NCBI RefSeq assembly: GCF_947492455.1 | Contig: NZ_CANLNB010000005.1 | Location: 124,001 to 188,000 of the forward strand | DNA from: an uncultured Aliiroseovarius sp. | GTDB taxonomy: Bacteria; Pseudomonadota; Alphaproteobacteria; Rhodobacterales; Rhodobacteraceae | Direction of reading: 5' to 3' | DNA: 64,000 nt | Part shown: piece by piece, positions 52,819 to 62,505 of the stretch | How positions within the stretch are numbered: position 1 is the stretch's first letter | Layout: each line of letters starts with the position of its first letter | Program-made: the position numbers and the translations under genes | The notes under the pieces: generated by a model | Told to the model about the DNA's origin: nothing | Database searches by the model: none | The model's input: only the letters and a program-made list of their open reading frames with translations

Positions 52819-55815
52819 ATGGCAAAGAAGATGCTTATCGACGCCACCCACGCCGAGGAAACTCGGGTTGTGGTGGTCGACGGGAACAAGGTTGAAGAAT
52901 TTGACTTTGAATCCGAAAACAAACGCCAGCTCGCTGGCAACATTTATCTGGCAAAAGTAACACGGGTCGAACCGTCGCTTCAGGCGGCATTTGTCGACTA
53001 TGGCGGAAACCGCCACGGGTTCCTGGCGTTTTCGGAAATCCACCCGGATTACTATCAGATCCCGGTCGCCGACCGTGAAGCGCTGCTGGAAGAAGAGCGC
53101 GCCTATGCAGAAGCAATGGCCGCCGAGGACGACAAGCCCAAGACACGCCGCCGCCGCCGCTCGCGTTCGCGCTCGAAGGCGGAAGAGACCAAGTCGGATG
53201 ATGCGGTCGCCACCAAAGAGATCGATCAGTCCGCCAGCGGGATGGATGTGATTGATCTGGACGATGGCGGATCGGATGCCGAAGAAGGTCATTCGCCGAT
53301 GGATCTGGTTGCGGAAACGCCGGTGGAAGAGCCGGTGGAAGACGCAGCCATGGAGGCAGCGGAAGATGCAGCAGAGGCAACCGCTGCTGAAGCTGAGGCT
53401 GCACCGGAAGCTGAAGCATCAGAAGATGACGTGGCCGAGGTCGCCGACGCCGACGAGGCGCCTGCTGCGGATGCAGAAGCTAAGGACGCTGACGCGGGCG
53501 ACGATGCTGACAAAGCTGGTGACGATGCCGGTGAAGACAGCGATGACACCGATAGCGACGACGAAGACGACGAAGACGAGCCGCTGGAAGCCTCCGAGAA
53601 GGACGACCAGATCGAGCGCGTGGCCGACGACGACTCGACCGAAGAAATCCGTCCGCGCCGCAAGCCGCGCCCGAAGCGTTACAAGATCCAAGAAGTAATC
53701 AAGGTTCGCCAGATCCTTCTGGTTCAGGTCGTGAAAGAAGAGCGTGGCAACAAGGGCGCTGCCCTGACAACTTATCTGTCGCTGGCCGGTCGGTACTGCG
53801 TCCTGATGCCCAACACCGCACGCGGTGGCGGGATCAGCCGCAAGATCACCAACGCTTCGGACCGCAAGAAGCTGAAAGAAATCGCTGCCGAGATCGACGT
53901 GCCGAAGGGTGCGGGCCTGATCGTTCGGACAGCGGGCGCCAAGCGCACCAAGACCGAGATCAAGCGCGACTATGAATATCTTCAGCGCCTGTGGGAGCAG
54001 ATCCGCGAACTGACGCTGGAATCGATCGCGCCCGCTAAGATTTACGAAGAAGGCAACCTGATCAAACGCACGATCCGCGATCTGTACTCGCGCGAGATCG
54101 ACGAAGTGTTTGTGGAAGGCGAGGCTGGCTATCGCGTGGCCAAGGACTTCATGAAAATGATCATGCCGTCCCACGCCAAGAATGTGAAACACTACCAAGA
54201 TCCCATGCCGCTGTTCGCGCGCTATCAGGTGGAAAGCTACCTGTCGGGCATGTTCAATCCGACCGTTCAGTTGAAATCCGGTGGCTATATCGTGATCGGC
54301 GTGACGGAAGCGCTGGTCGCCATCGACGTGAACTCGGGCCGGGCCACCAAAGAAGGCTCGATCGAGGAAACCGCGCTGAAGACCAACCTTGAGGCCGCGG
54401 AAGAAGTGGCGCGTCAGCTGCGTCTGCGCGACCTTGCGGGCCTTATCGTGATCGACTTCATCGACATGGACGAGCGTCGCAACAACACCGCCGTTGAAAA
54501 GCGGATGAAGGACAAGCTGAAGACCGACCGCGCGCGCATTCAGGTGGGCCGCATCTCGGGCTTTGGTCTGATGGAGATGAGCCGTCAGCGTCTGCGTCCC
54601 GGCATGATCGAGGCAACGACACAGCCCTGCAACCACTGCCACGGCACCGGCCTGATTCGCTCGGACGACAACCTTGCCCTGAACATCCTGCGTCAGCTGG
54701 AAGAAGAGGGTGTGCGCCGTCGCTCGCGCGAGGTTCTGGTGAAGGCCCCGGTCGGCATCGTGAACTTCCTGATGAACAACAAGCGCGAGCATATCGCGCA
54801 GATCGAAGCGCGGTATGGCATGTCGGTGCGGATCGAAGCTGATCCGTTCCTGATCTCGCCGGATTACACGATCGAGAAGTTCAAAACCGCCACGCGCGTG
54901 GTGCCGGATGCGGCGCCCGTAGTGTCTGTCGATGCGTCCATCATGGCCGATATCGATGACGTCGAAGAGGCCGAGGTGATTTCGGAAGAAACCCCGGAAG
55001 CCGAAGGCGAGGACAAGCCCAAGAAGCGCCGTCGCCGCCGCCGTCGTCGTCGCGGTCGCGGTGGGGATGACCAGCAAGAGAACGGTCAGACCGAGAACGG
55101 CGAGGCCGAGCAGGCCGCGTCGGAAGGTGACTCAGGCGCCGAAGCTGCTTCGGACGCGGAAGAGGCGCCTAAGGAGTCCGCTGAAGAGGCGACCGAAGAA
55201 AAGCCCAAGCGCAAGCGCGCCACCCGGTCGCGCAAGAAGAAGACCGACGAGGTTGCGGCGGATGCTGAAGGCACCGACGCCGTTGCCACCGAGACCGCAG
55301 AAGCCGAAGCCCCTGCTGAGGAAGAAAAGCCCAAGAAGCCCGCGCGCAAGCGTCGGACCTCGAAGGCGAAAGCCGAGGAAGAGGCGAAAGCGGCCGAGGC
55401 GGACACTTCCGAGGCGGCGGAAGAGGCCAAGCCGGAAGCTTCGGAAGAGGTTGCGGAAGAAAAGCCCAAGCGCAAGCGGGTGAGCCGTGCGAAGAAGCCG
55501 AAGGCAGAGGAGGCTCCAGTAGAAGCAGAGGCCGAAGCCAAGGCGGAAGACGCCCCCGCGGAGGAAGAGAAGCCCAAGAAGACCACGCGCAAACGTACAA
55601 CGCGCAAGAAGGTCGAACCGGTTGCGGAAGAAGCTGCACCTGCACCTGCCGAGGCAGCTCCTGCAGAGCCAGCACCGGCCCCGGTTGAGGTGGCCGTTGC
55701 CGAAGCACCCGCTGTCGCAGCCGAACCCGCGCCGGAACCCACTCCGGTGGCCGAGGTTGCCTCGGACGAGCCGCCGAAGCCCAAGCGCAAAGGGTGGTGG
55801 TCGCTGAACCGCTGA
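52819..55815 (+). CDS. rne: Ribonuclease E
   Basis: Endoribonuclease and degradosome scaffold. The start at 52819 (MAKKMLIDATH) is the family's usual one; a GTG five codons earlier is possible. The S1 domain (LAGNIYLAKVTRVEPSLQAAFVDYG, key residues GNIYxGxV, AAFV) is split by a long acidic Asp/Glu/Ala insertion (about residues 105-290), known in alphaproteobacteria. The catalytic DNase I-like domain has VAIDVNSGR and IVIDFIDM (Mg-binding Asp), and the zinc-link is CNHC. The tail (about 700-998) is disordered Ala/Glu/Lys/Arg with repeated EEKPKRKR-type blocks and probably binds partners and RNA. Confidence 0.95.
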   Translation: MAKKMLIDATHAEETRVVVVDGNKVEEFDFESENKRQLAGNIYLAKVTRVEPSLQAAFVDYGGNRHGFLAFSEIHPDYYQIPVADREALLEEERAYAEAMAAEDDKPKTRRRRRSRSRSKAEETKSDDAVATKEIDQSASGMDVIDLDDGGSDAEEGHSPMDLVAETPVEEPVEDAAMEAAEDAAEATAAEAEAAPEAEASEDDVAEVADADEAPAADAEAKDADAGDDADKAGDDAGEDSDDTDSDDEDDEDEPLEASEKDDQIERVADDDSTEEIRPRRKPRPKRYKIQEVIKVRQILLVQVVKEERGNKGAALTTYLSLAGRYCVLMPNTARGGGISRKITNASDRKKLKEIAAEIDVPKGAGLIVRTAGAKRTKTEIKRDYEYLQRLWEQIRELTLESIAPAKIYEEGNLIKRTIRDLYSREIDEVFVEGEAGYRVAKDFMKMIMPSHAKNVKHYQDPMPLFARYQVESYLSGMFNPTVQLKSGGYIVIGVTEALVAIDVNSGRATKEGSIEETALKTNLEAAEEVARQLRLRDLAGLIVIDFIDMDERRNNTAVEKRMKDKLKTDRARIQVGRISGFGLMEMSRQRLRPGMIEATTQPCNHCHGTGLIRSDDNLALNILRQLEEEGVRRRSREVLVKAPVGIVNFLMNNKREHIAQIEARYGMSVRIEADPFLISPDYTIEKFKTATRVVPDAAPVVSVDASIMADIDDVEEAEVISEETPEAEGEDKPKKRRRRRRRRRGRGGDDQQENGQTENGEAEQAASEGDSGAEAASDAEEAPKESAEEATEEKPKRKRATRSRKKKTDEVAADAEGTDAVATETAEAEAPAEEEKPKKPARKRRTSKAKAEEEAKAAEADTSEAAEEAKPEASEEVAEEKPKRKRVSRAKKPKAEEAPVEAEAEAKAEDAPAEEEKPKKTTRKRTTRKKVEPVAEEAAPAPAEAAPAEPAPAPVEVAVAEAPAVAAEPAPEPTPVAEVASDEPPKPKRKGWWSLNR

Positions 55816-55834
55816 TCGGACGCACAGAACGAAG

Positions 55835-55862
55835 AAGCCGGGCACTAAGCCCGGCTTTTTTC
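55835..55862. terminator. Intrinsic terminator between rne and tusA
   Basis: Nine-bp perfect stem AAGCCGGGC (55835-55843) with GCCCGGCTT (55849-55857), 5-base loop, T run. Lies between convergent genes. Confidence 0.9.
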
Positions 55863-55864
55863 AT

Positions 55865-56101
55865 TTAGCCGTGTTTGATGAAGTAATAGGTCACGCCGTC
55901 CGGGCCTGATGTCTCATCTTGCCCCACAAGCTCGTGGCCTTGTTCGGCGCAAAAATGCGGAACATCAATCACGGCGGCGGGGTCTGTGGCCTGAAGCCGC
56001 AGGATTTGGCCCGGTTCCAGCGATTTCAAGCGCTTGCGGGCTTTCAGAACGGGCAGGGGGCACAAAAGCCCGATGGCATCCAGATCGTCATCATAGGTCA
56101 T
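55865..56101 (-). CDS. TusA-family sulfurtransferase
   Basis: A 78-residue sulfur carrier. The start at 56101 (MTYDDDLDAIGLLCPLPVLKAR) contains the signature CPLPVLKAR with the persulfide Cys near residue 14. Roles in the family include 2-thiouridine synthesis and other sulfur relays. It is divergent from ccdA, which handles thiol-disulfide exchange; a functional link is possible but only suggested by proximity. Confidence 0.9.
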   Translation of the reverse strand: MTYDDDLDAIGLLCPLPVLKARKRLKSLEPGQILRLQATDPAAVIDVPHFCAEQGHELVGQDETSGPDGVTYYFIKHG

Positions 56102-56217
56102 GATTTTCCTTAATCCCTGCGGAATTCCCTGTCCATCCGCCACGCGATCGCAAATTGTCGCGCAGATGTGACAAAGCGGCAGGTGACGCGGCCCGAAACC
56201 CGCGCTATGTGAAGTTT

Positions 56218-56970
56218 ATGTTTGGAATTGAACTGATCGACGCAAGCCTTGTGCCTGCCCTGACCATCGCGTTTATCGCGGGCATCCTGAGCTTTCTCAG
56301 CCCCTGCGTGCTGCCCATTGTGCCGCCCTATCTGGCCTATATGTCCGGGGTCAGCATGTCCGAGATGAACGACCGTGGTGCGGGCCGGGGGAAGGTCTTG
56401 CTGGCCGCGCTCTTCTTCGTGCTGGGCTTGTCGACGGTGTTTCTGTTCCTAGGCTTTGCGGCCTCCGCCTTCGGGGCGATGTTCCTTGCCAACCAGACGC
56501 TGTTTGCGGGCATCGCAGGCGTGGTCGTCATGGTCTTCGGCGCGCATTTCCTTGGCGTGATCTCGATCCCGTTTCTGAACCGCGAGGCGCGACTGGACGC
56601 GGGTGACCAAGGCGGCAGCGCTTTTGGGGCCTATCTGCTGGGTCTGGCCTTTGCGTTTGGGTGGACGCCCTGTATTGGGCCTCAGCTTGGTGCCATTCTG
56701 GCACTGGCCGCCAGCGAAGGCTCGGTTGCACGGGGTACGTTCCTGCTGGCCGTTTATGCGATTGGCCTCGGCATTCCATTCTTGCTGTTCGCGGCCTTCT
56801 TTGCGCGGCTCGGCGGCCTCATGGCCTTCATGAAGCGCCATATGGAGCGGATCGAGCGGATCATGGGCCTGCTTCTGTGGACCATTGGGCTCTTGATGCT
56901 GACGGGCGGTTTCTCGCGCTTCTCGTACTGGCTGCTCGAGATGTTCCCGGCCATGGCAACGCTGGGCTAA
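56218..56970 (+). CDS. ccdA: Cytochrome c biogenesis protein CcdA
   Basis: A 250-residue inner-membrane protein with six helices that carries reducing equivalents from cytoplasmic thioredoxin to periplasmic partners. The two redox Cys are visible in FLSPCVLPIVPPYLAY (near residue 32) and GWTPCIGPQLG (near residue 147). The start at 56218 (MFGIELIDASLVPAL) places the first helix at the N terminus. Standard length for CcdA. Confidence 0.93.
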   Translation: MFGIELIDASLVPALTIAFIAGILSFLSPCVLPIVPPYLAYMSGVSMSEMNDRGAGRGKVLLAALFFVLGLSTVFLFLGFAASAFGAMFLANQTLFAGIAGVVVMVFGAHFLGVISIPFLNREARLDAGDQGGSAFGAYLLGLAFAFGWTPCIGPQLGAILALAASEGSVARGTFLLAVYAIGLGIPFLLFAAFFARLGGLMAFMKRHMERIERIMGLLLWTIGLLMLTGGFSRFSYWLLEMFPAMATLG

Positions 56971-57051
56971 CTTCGACCGTGAATTCTGCATCCCGGGGGT
57001 TATGTCCTTAACCATTCCGGTTTAACCTGCCAGAAATTACAGGCCGGGCAG

Positions 57052-58296
57052 ATGAATAACCACGCCGACTCATCAAAAATCGTGCGCCGTCGCCGGGTGT
57101 TTTACATCCCCGGCTATGACCCGATTCATCCCCGCCGCTATCGCGAGCTCTATCGCACCGAGGGGGCCGCGCAGGCCGACATCTCGGGCTATGAGATTGA
57201 TCTGATTGGGCGGCAAGGCGCCGCCACCTATGGCTGGCAGGTGCTGGGCCGGATCGACGGTCACGAGGTCGAGGCCGAGTTCGACGTGCTTGTCTGGTCC
57301 GACATCGTGCGCGACAGTATGCAGCTGAACATCGCGCAGACCTACCTGATGATGGCGCGCACCGCGTGGACCTATACCAGCACAGGGGCGCTCAGACGGT
57401 TGATGTGGCTGCGCAAGGGGCCGGTAATTGCAGCGCTCTATCCGGTGGTGGCGTTGGTCCTGCAACTGATCTTGGCGTTGGTCGTCGGCGGGATCCTTGG
57501 CGGGCTGGTCGAGTGGATCGTCAGCGGGCTGTCGCCGCTTCTGGGGTCTATTCTGGGCTGGATGGTGATGCTGGCGATTGCCGCGGCCTTGCTGATCTGG
57601 TTTCGCAAGATCGACAACAAGCTGTTCATTTACTACCTGATGCACGACTACAGCTATTCGGCCTCGACCAAGGGCGCTAACCCGCCCGAGCTTGAGGCGC
57701 GGATGGCGCAGTTTGGCGATCAGATTGCCGAGGCACTGGCCACCGATGTGGACGAGGTACTGGTGATCGGCCATAGCTCGGGCGCGCATCTGGGTGTGTC
57801 GATCCTGTCGGATCTTCTGGCGCAGGGCAGGGTGCCCAAAACCGGCCCGCAGCTGAATTTTCTGACGCTTGGCCAAGTGGTCCCCATGGTCAGCTTTCTG
57901 CCCAAGGCCGGGCGTCTCAGGCGTGACCTGCATCTGATGAGCCAGCAAGATCAGATCGCGTGGGTCGATGTGACCGCGCCGGGGGATGGCTGCGCCTTTG
58001 CGCTGTGCGATCCAGTCGCCGTGTCTGGCGTTGCGCCGGATCGCGGCAAACGCTGGCCTTTGGTGTTCTCGGCCGCCTTTACGCAATCGCTATCGCCCGA
58101 ACGCTGGGCCGAGCTGCGCTGGCGGTTCTTCCGGCTGCATTTCCAGTATCTCTGCGCCTTCGACCGTCCGCGGGACTATGACTATTTCCAGATCACCGCC
58201 GGGCCGAAAACACTGCGGGATCGCTATCGCGACCGCCGCCCGTCGAAAAGCCGCATTGACGTCCCGGCCTCGAAATACAGATCGATGGTGCCATGA
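57052..58296 (+). CDS. Membrane protein with an alpha/beta-hydrolase-like domain, coupled to a P450
   Basis: A 414-residue protein. It begins with a hydrolase-like strand (RRRRVFYIPGYDPIHPRRY), has two hydrophobic helices near residues 120-185, then a GHSSG nucleophile elbow (VLVIGHSSGAHLGVSIL near residue 235), and later basic regions. The family is not one I can name; the GxSxG motif and the first strand suggest a serine hydrolase or esterase anchored in the inner membrane. Its stop overlaps the P450 start by four bases, so the two products are likely made together and may act on one, probably lipophilic, substrate. Confidence 0.78.
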   Translation: MNNHADSSKIVRRRRVFYIPGYDPIHPRRYRELYRTEGAAQADISGYEIDLIGRQGAATYGWQVLGRIDGHEVEAEFDVLVWSDIVRDSMQLNIAQTYLMMARTAWTYTSTGALRRLMWLRKGPVIAALYPVVALVLQLILALVVGGILGGLVEWIVSGLSPLLGSILGWMVMLAIAAALLIWFRKIDNKLFIYYLMHDYSYSASTKGANPPELEARMAQFGDQIAEALATDVDEVLVIGHSSGAHLGVSILSDLLAQGRVPKTGPQLNFLTLGQVVPMVSFLPKAGRLRRDLHLMSQQDQIAWVDVTAPGDGCAFALCDPVAVSGVAPDRGKRWPLVFSAAFTQSLSPERWAELRWRFFRLHFQYLCAFDRPRDYDYFQITAGPKTLRDRYRDRRPSKSRIDVPASKYRSMVP

Positions 58297-59666
58297 CGGA
58301 TCCGTTGCCCCCCAAGCCGCCCTCACGCCCCGGTCGGGTGTCGCTGTGGCGCTATGCGAAGCTGTTTCGCAAAGATATCCTGTCAGCCCAACCGGCGCGG
58401 CTGTATCGCGCGTGGATGGCTGAGTTTAGGACCCCGTTTTTCCGCAGCTATATGTGCAATGATCCCGAGCTGGTCGATCTGGTGCTAAAGGGGCGCCCGG
58501 ATGGTTTTCCGAAATCCGACCGAATCCGCGAGGGGCTGGCGCCGCTTCTGGGGAACTCGGTCTTTGTCACCAACGGTGAAGTCTGGAAACGCCAGCGGCG
58601 CATCATTGACCCGGCCTTCGAAGGTGGCCGCCTGCGCGAGGTTTTCCCGGCCATGTGGGACGCCGCCAACGCCGCTGTCGCGCGGTTTGAGGCCCATGCG
58701 AAAGGCCAGCCGGTCGAGATTGAAAGTCACACCAGCCACGCCGCTGCTGACGTGATTTTCCGCACGCTCTTTTCGATCCCGATCGAGCATGAGGTCGCCA
58801 GCCGTGTTTTTGCCGAGTTCAAGGACCACCAGCGCACCCAGCCTGTGTTGAACCTTGGAGCATTTCTGCCGCTGCCCAAGTGGTTCCCGCGCTTTCATAA
58901 GCGCGACACTAAACGCACGGCCAAGGTTATCCGTGGTTTGATCCAGCAGCTGACGCGGGATCGGATGCAGGCCATTCAGGCCGGCACCGCGCCGGATGAT
59001 CTGGCCACCAAGATCATGACCACGCCAGACCCGGAAACGGGCGTGTGTTTCGACACGGACGAGATGGTCGATCAGGTCGCGATCTTCTTTTTGGCGGGGC
59101 ACGAAACCAGCGCCTCGGCTTTGGCATGGGCGCTGTACCTTCTGGCGCTCTATCCCGATTGGCAGGAACGGGTGGCCAAAGAGGCGCAGGAACAAATAGA
59201 CCCCGAGAAAGTCTATTTCTCGGTCATGTCCAAGTTGCGCCTGTCGCGGGACGTGTTCCGCGAAACCATGCGCCTCTATCCCCCGGTGCCCATGATGGTG
59301 CGCGAAACGACCTGTCCCGAGCAGTTCCGCGCCCGCAAGGTCCCTGTGGGCAGCCAGATCGTTCTCAGCCCATGGCATCTGCATCGCCATGAACGCCTCT
59401 GGGACCAGCCTGACGCGTTCGACCCCGAACGGTTCCAGACTCAAAACGGGAAAGAGGGCCTGCGCGATGCCTATATCCCGTTCTCGGCCGGGCAAAGGGT
59501 CTGCCCGGGCTCGGGGTTTGCGATGATCGAGGGGCCGTTGATCCTATCGATGTTGGTGCGCGCTTATCGATTCGAGATCGTGACGGATCGCCCCGCCATG
59601 CCCGTGGCTCATTTGACAGTGCGCGGGAAGGATGGGATCTGGTTAAAGCTGACCCCGCGGGCGTAG
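58293..59666 (+). CDS. Cytochrome P450
   Basis: A 457-residue heme monooxygenase. Motifs: AGHETSASALAWAL in the I helix (oxygen-activating Thr), ExxR in FRETMRLYPP, and the heme-binding FSAGQRVCPGSGF with the Cys ligand near residue 400. No membrane anchor is evident. The sequence resembles bacterial CYP102-like or CYP4-like fatty acid hydroxylases in general layout. The ATG overlaps the hydrolase stop. No ferredoxin or reductase gene is nearby, so electrons must come from partners encoded elsewhere. Confidence 0.92.
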   Translation: MTDPLPPKPPSRPGRVSLWRYAKLFRKDILSAQPARLYRAWMAEFRTPFFRSYMCNDPELVDLVLKGRPDGFPKSDRIREGLAPLLGNSVFVTNGEVWKRQRRIIDPAFEGGRLREVFPAMWDAANAAVARFEAHAKGQPVEIESHTSHAAADVIFRTLFSIPIEHEVASRVFAEFKDHQRTQPVLNLGAFLPLPKWFPRFHKRDTKRTAKVIRGLIQQLTRDRMQAIQAGTAPDDLATKIMTTPDPETGVCFDTDEMVDQVAIFFLAGHETSASALAWALYLLALYPDWQERVAKEAQEQIDPEKVYFSVMSKLRLSRDVFRETMRLYPPVPMMVRETTCPEQFRARKVPVGSQIVLSPWHLHRHERLWDQPDAFDPERFQTQNGKEGLRDAYIPFSAGQRVCPGSGFAMIEGPLILSMLVRAYRFEIVTDRPAMPVAHLTVRGKDGIWLKLTPRA

Positions 59667-59668
59667 TA

Positions 59669-59711
59669 CGGGAAATTACAATTTCCCGGTTCGTTTTCTT
59701 GCAAGAAAACG
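59669..59711. terminator. Two palindromes between convergent genes
   Basis: CGGGAAATT/AATTTCCCG (59669-59677, 59680-59688) with a two-base centre, then the 20-base perfect palindrome CGTTTTCTTGCAAGAAAACG (59692-59711). They end the P450 gene and the small gene on the opposite strand. The second may also be a protein-binding site. Confidence 0.6.
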
Positions 59712-59712
59712 G

Positions 59713-59940
59713 CTAGACGATGCGACGGATCGGTTCTTGATTGCAGAAGATCACCAACTGACCGGCATTCTCGACCGCGTGATAGCCACGTCGCCGAAGT
59801 TCATCCTCAAACCGATCACGACCGACATAGCGTTCAATATCGCGCAGCTTACGTCTGATGACCGCGCCTTGGCGCGCTGCTTTCGAGCTGAAAAGGTCGA
59901 TCATCCAGGCTTCTGGCGTGAGAGGAGCAGGTACGGGCAT
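59713..59940 (-). CDS. Small conserved protein of unknown function
   Basis: A 75-residue protein: MPVPAPLTPEAWMIDLF followed by RQGAVIRRKLRDIERYVGRDRFEDEL and a hydrophobic end. I believe close relatives occur in many Rhodobacterales, sometimes under an anthranilate isomerase label that the length does not support. No catalytic motif is seen. A perfect CtrA-type box lies 24-39 bases before its start. Confidence 0.7.
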   Translation of the reverse strand: MPVPAPLTPEAWMIDLFSSKAARQGAVIRRKLRDIERYVGRDRFEDELRRRGYHAVENAGQLVIFCNQEPIRRIV

Positions 59941-59963
59941 ACTGTCACGCTACGCCAGCTTGG

Positions 59964-59979
59964 TTAACCCGCAATTAAC
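59964..59979. promoter_or_regulatory. Perfect CtrA-type binding box
   Basis: TTAACCCGCAATTAAC matches TTAA-N7-TTAAC exactly, and also on the other strand. It lies between the RHH gene end and the start of the 75-residue gene, both on the minus strand. Confidence 0.5.
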
Positions 59980-60187
59980 TGCGATAATAATCCAGCACAT
60001 AGACCCGGATCGCCGAGGCCAAGCCGCGATCCACACCACGCGCGTTGTCAATTTCGGCAGCGAGTGCGTTCAAGGGCAGGCCGCGCGCTTTTGCGATGTC
60101 CTGAAAGGCTTTCCAGAACTCTGGTTCTAGTGAAACCGAGGTTCGGTGGCCATGCAGGGTCAGGGAATGTTTGGCAGGTCGGCTCAT
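59975..60187 (-). CDS. Ribbon-helix-helix domain protein
   Basis: A 70-residue protein starting MSRPAKHSLTLHGHRTSVSLEPEFW, the pattern of the RHH_4 family (strand TSVSLEPEFWKAF then two helices). Such proteins are short DNA-binding regulators, though family members are largely uncharacterised. It overlaps the DUF4169 gene upstream by four bases and forms a small operon downstream of fumC. Confidence 0.82.
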   Translation of the reverse strand: MSRPAKHSLTLHGHRTSVSLEPEFWKAFQDIAKARGLPLNALAAEIDNARGVDRGLASAIRVYVLDYYRS

Positions 60188-60365
60188 GTGTCTCGATCCT
60201 GTTTGTGGCCGTCAAACAGCCGCGTGATCCGCGCTGTTTCGGCTTTCTCGGCGTTTTTCTGGGCCTTGGTCCGGCCAAATTTCACCGCGTTCTGGTCTGC
60301 GCGGGCCTTTTTGTCGGCCCGCGCTTTTTCTTTTCGATACCGGTTCAGGTTGACCGGCTTTTCCA

Positions 60366-60366
<1 letters not shown>
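60184..60366 (-). CDS. DUF4169 family protein
   Basis: A 60-residue, highly basic protein (MEKPVNLNRYRKEKARADKK then repeated Lys/Ala/Arg). The pattern VNLNRxRKxKARA matches DUF4169. It starts on the fumC stop (overlap of one base) and overlaps the RHH gene, so the three are one transcription unit. Function unknown; nucleic-acid binding is plausible from charge. Confidence 0.8.
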
Positions 60367-61760
<1,394 letters not shown>

Positions 61761-61915
61761 GTCTTTGCGCCTTTGTCAAAAAAACCGCGTTCTTCATACC
61801 GGAATGGGCGCAAAGTTCAATCCTGTATACCGTGGGATACCGCTAACGATTGCGGTAATTTCAGCGCGAAGCGATGTCTGCGTGGTTGGTGGCAGACTGC
61901 ACGGGGCGATAAGGA

Positions 61916-62437
61916 CTATTTGCGGAAACTGTCCAAGCTGACGATTTCGGCGTCGTGCTGCTCTTCTTCCACATCCTCGGCAAAACCTGCTTCGGCATCG
62001 TCATGTTCCGGGTCCGCCACGGGCTGCTCTTCTTCGGCCAGAAGGTCTTCGTCTCCGGCCAGATGCAGATCGGGGTGATGCTCTTCCTGAAGTTCAAACC
62101 GCAGGCCGAACTCGACCGAGGGGTCCACGAAGGTGCGGATGGCATCAAAGGGCACGTAAAGGCGCTCGGGTACGTCGCCGAAATTCAGCGTCACGGCGAA
62201 TCCATCCGGGCGCAGGTCCAGATCCTCGAACCAGTGTTGCAGAACGATGGTCATGTCGTCAGGGAAGCGGTCATGCATCCAGTCGGCGATCTCGACATCT
62301 TCGTGATGCGTGTCGAAATTGATGAAGAAATGGTGCTCTCCGGGCAGGCCGTCACGCGCGACATCGTCCAGAACTTTGCGGATCAGACTGCGCATGGCGT
62401 CATGCATCAGGTTTCCATAGTCGATCTGGTCGGACAT
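61916..62437 (-). CDS. sspB: SspB-family adaptor protein
   Basis: A 173-residue protein of the alphaproteobacterial SspB family, which brings ssrA-tagged proteins to ClpXP. The folded part (about residues 1-125) has DYGNLMHDAMRSLIRKVL and HHFFINFDTHHEDVEI, LNFGDVPERLYVPFDAI. The acidic flexible tail ends in VSLDSFRK, the short basic ClpX-docking end. The coding piece of ssrA lies about 1.4 kb away on the same strand. Confidence 0.9.
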   Translation of the reverse strand: MSDQIDYGNLMHDAMRSLIRKVLDDVARDGLPGEHHFFINFDTHHEDVEIADWMHDRFPDDMTIVLQHWFEDLDLRPDGFAVTLNFGDVPERLYVPFDAIRTFVDPSVEFGLRFELQEEHHPDLHLAGDEDLLAEEEQPVADPEHDDAEAGFAEDVEEEQHDAEIVSLDSFRK

Positions 62438-62505
62438 GCGGGCGATCCTCCTGCGCTTTGGGTCAGAATAGGGGCAGGCGGCGGGGAAGGGAAGATGGGA
62501 AGTGC

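Noticed and set aside
53419-55077. A 552-residue open frame antisense to rne
   Set aside because: Artefact of the acidic and Lys-rich repeats of RNase E read backwards.
57008-57027. CtrA-like pair of TTAA words upstream of the hydrolase gene
   Set aside because: The spacer is ten bases rather than seven, so it does not fit the consensus.
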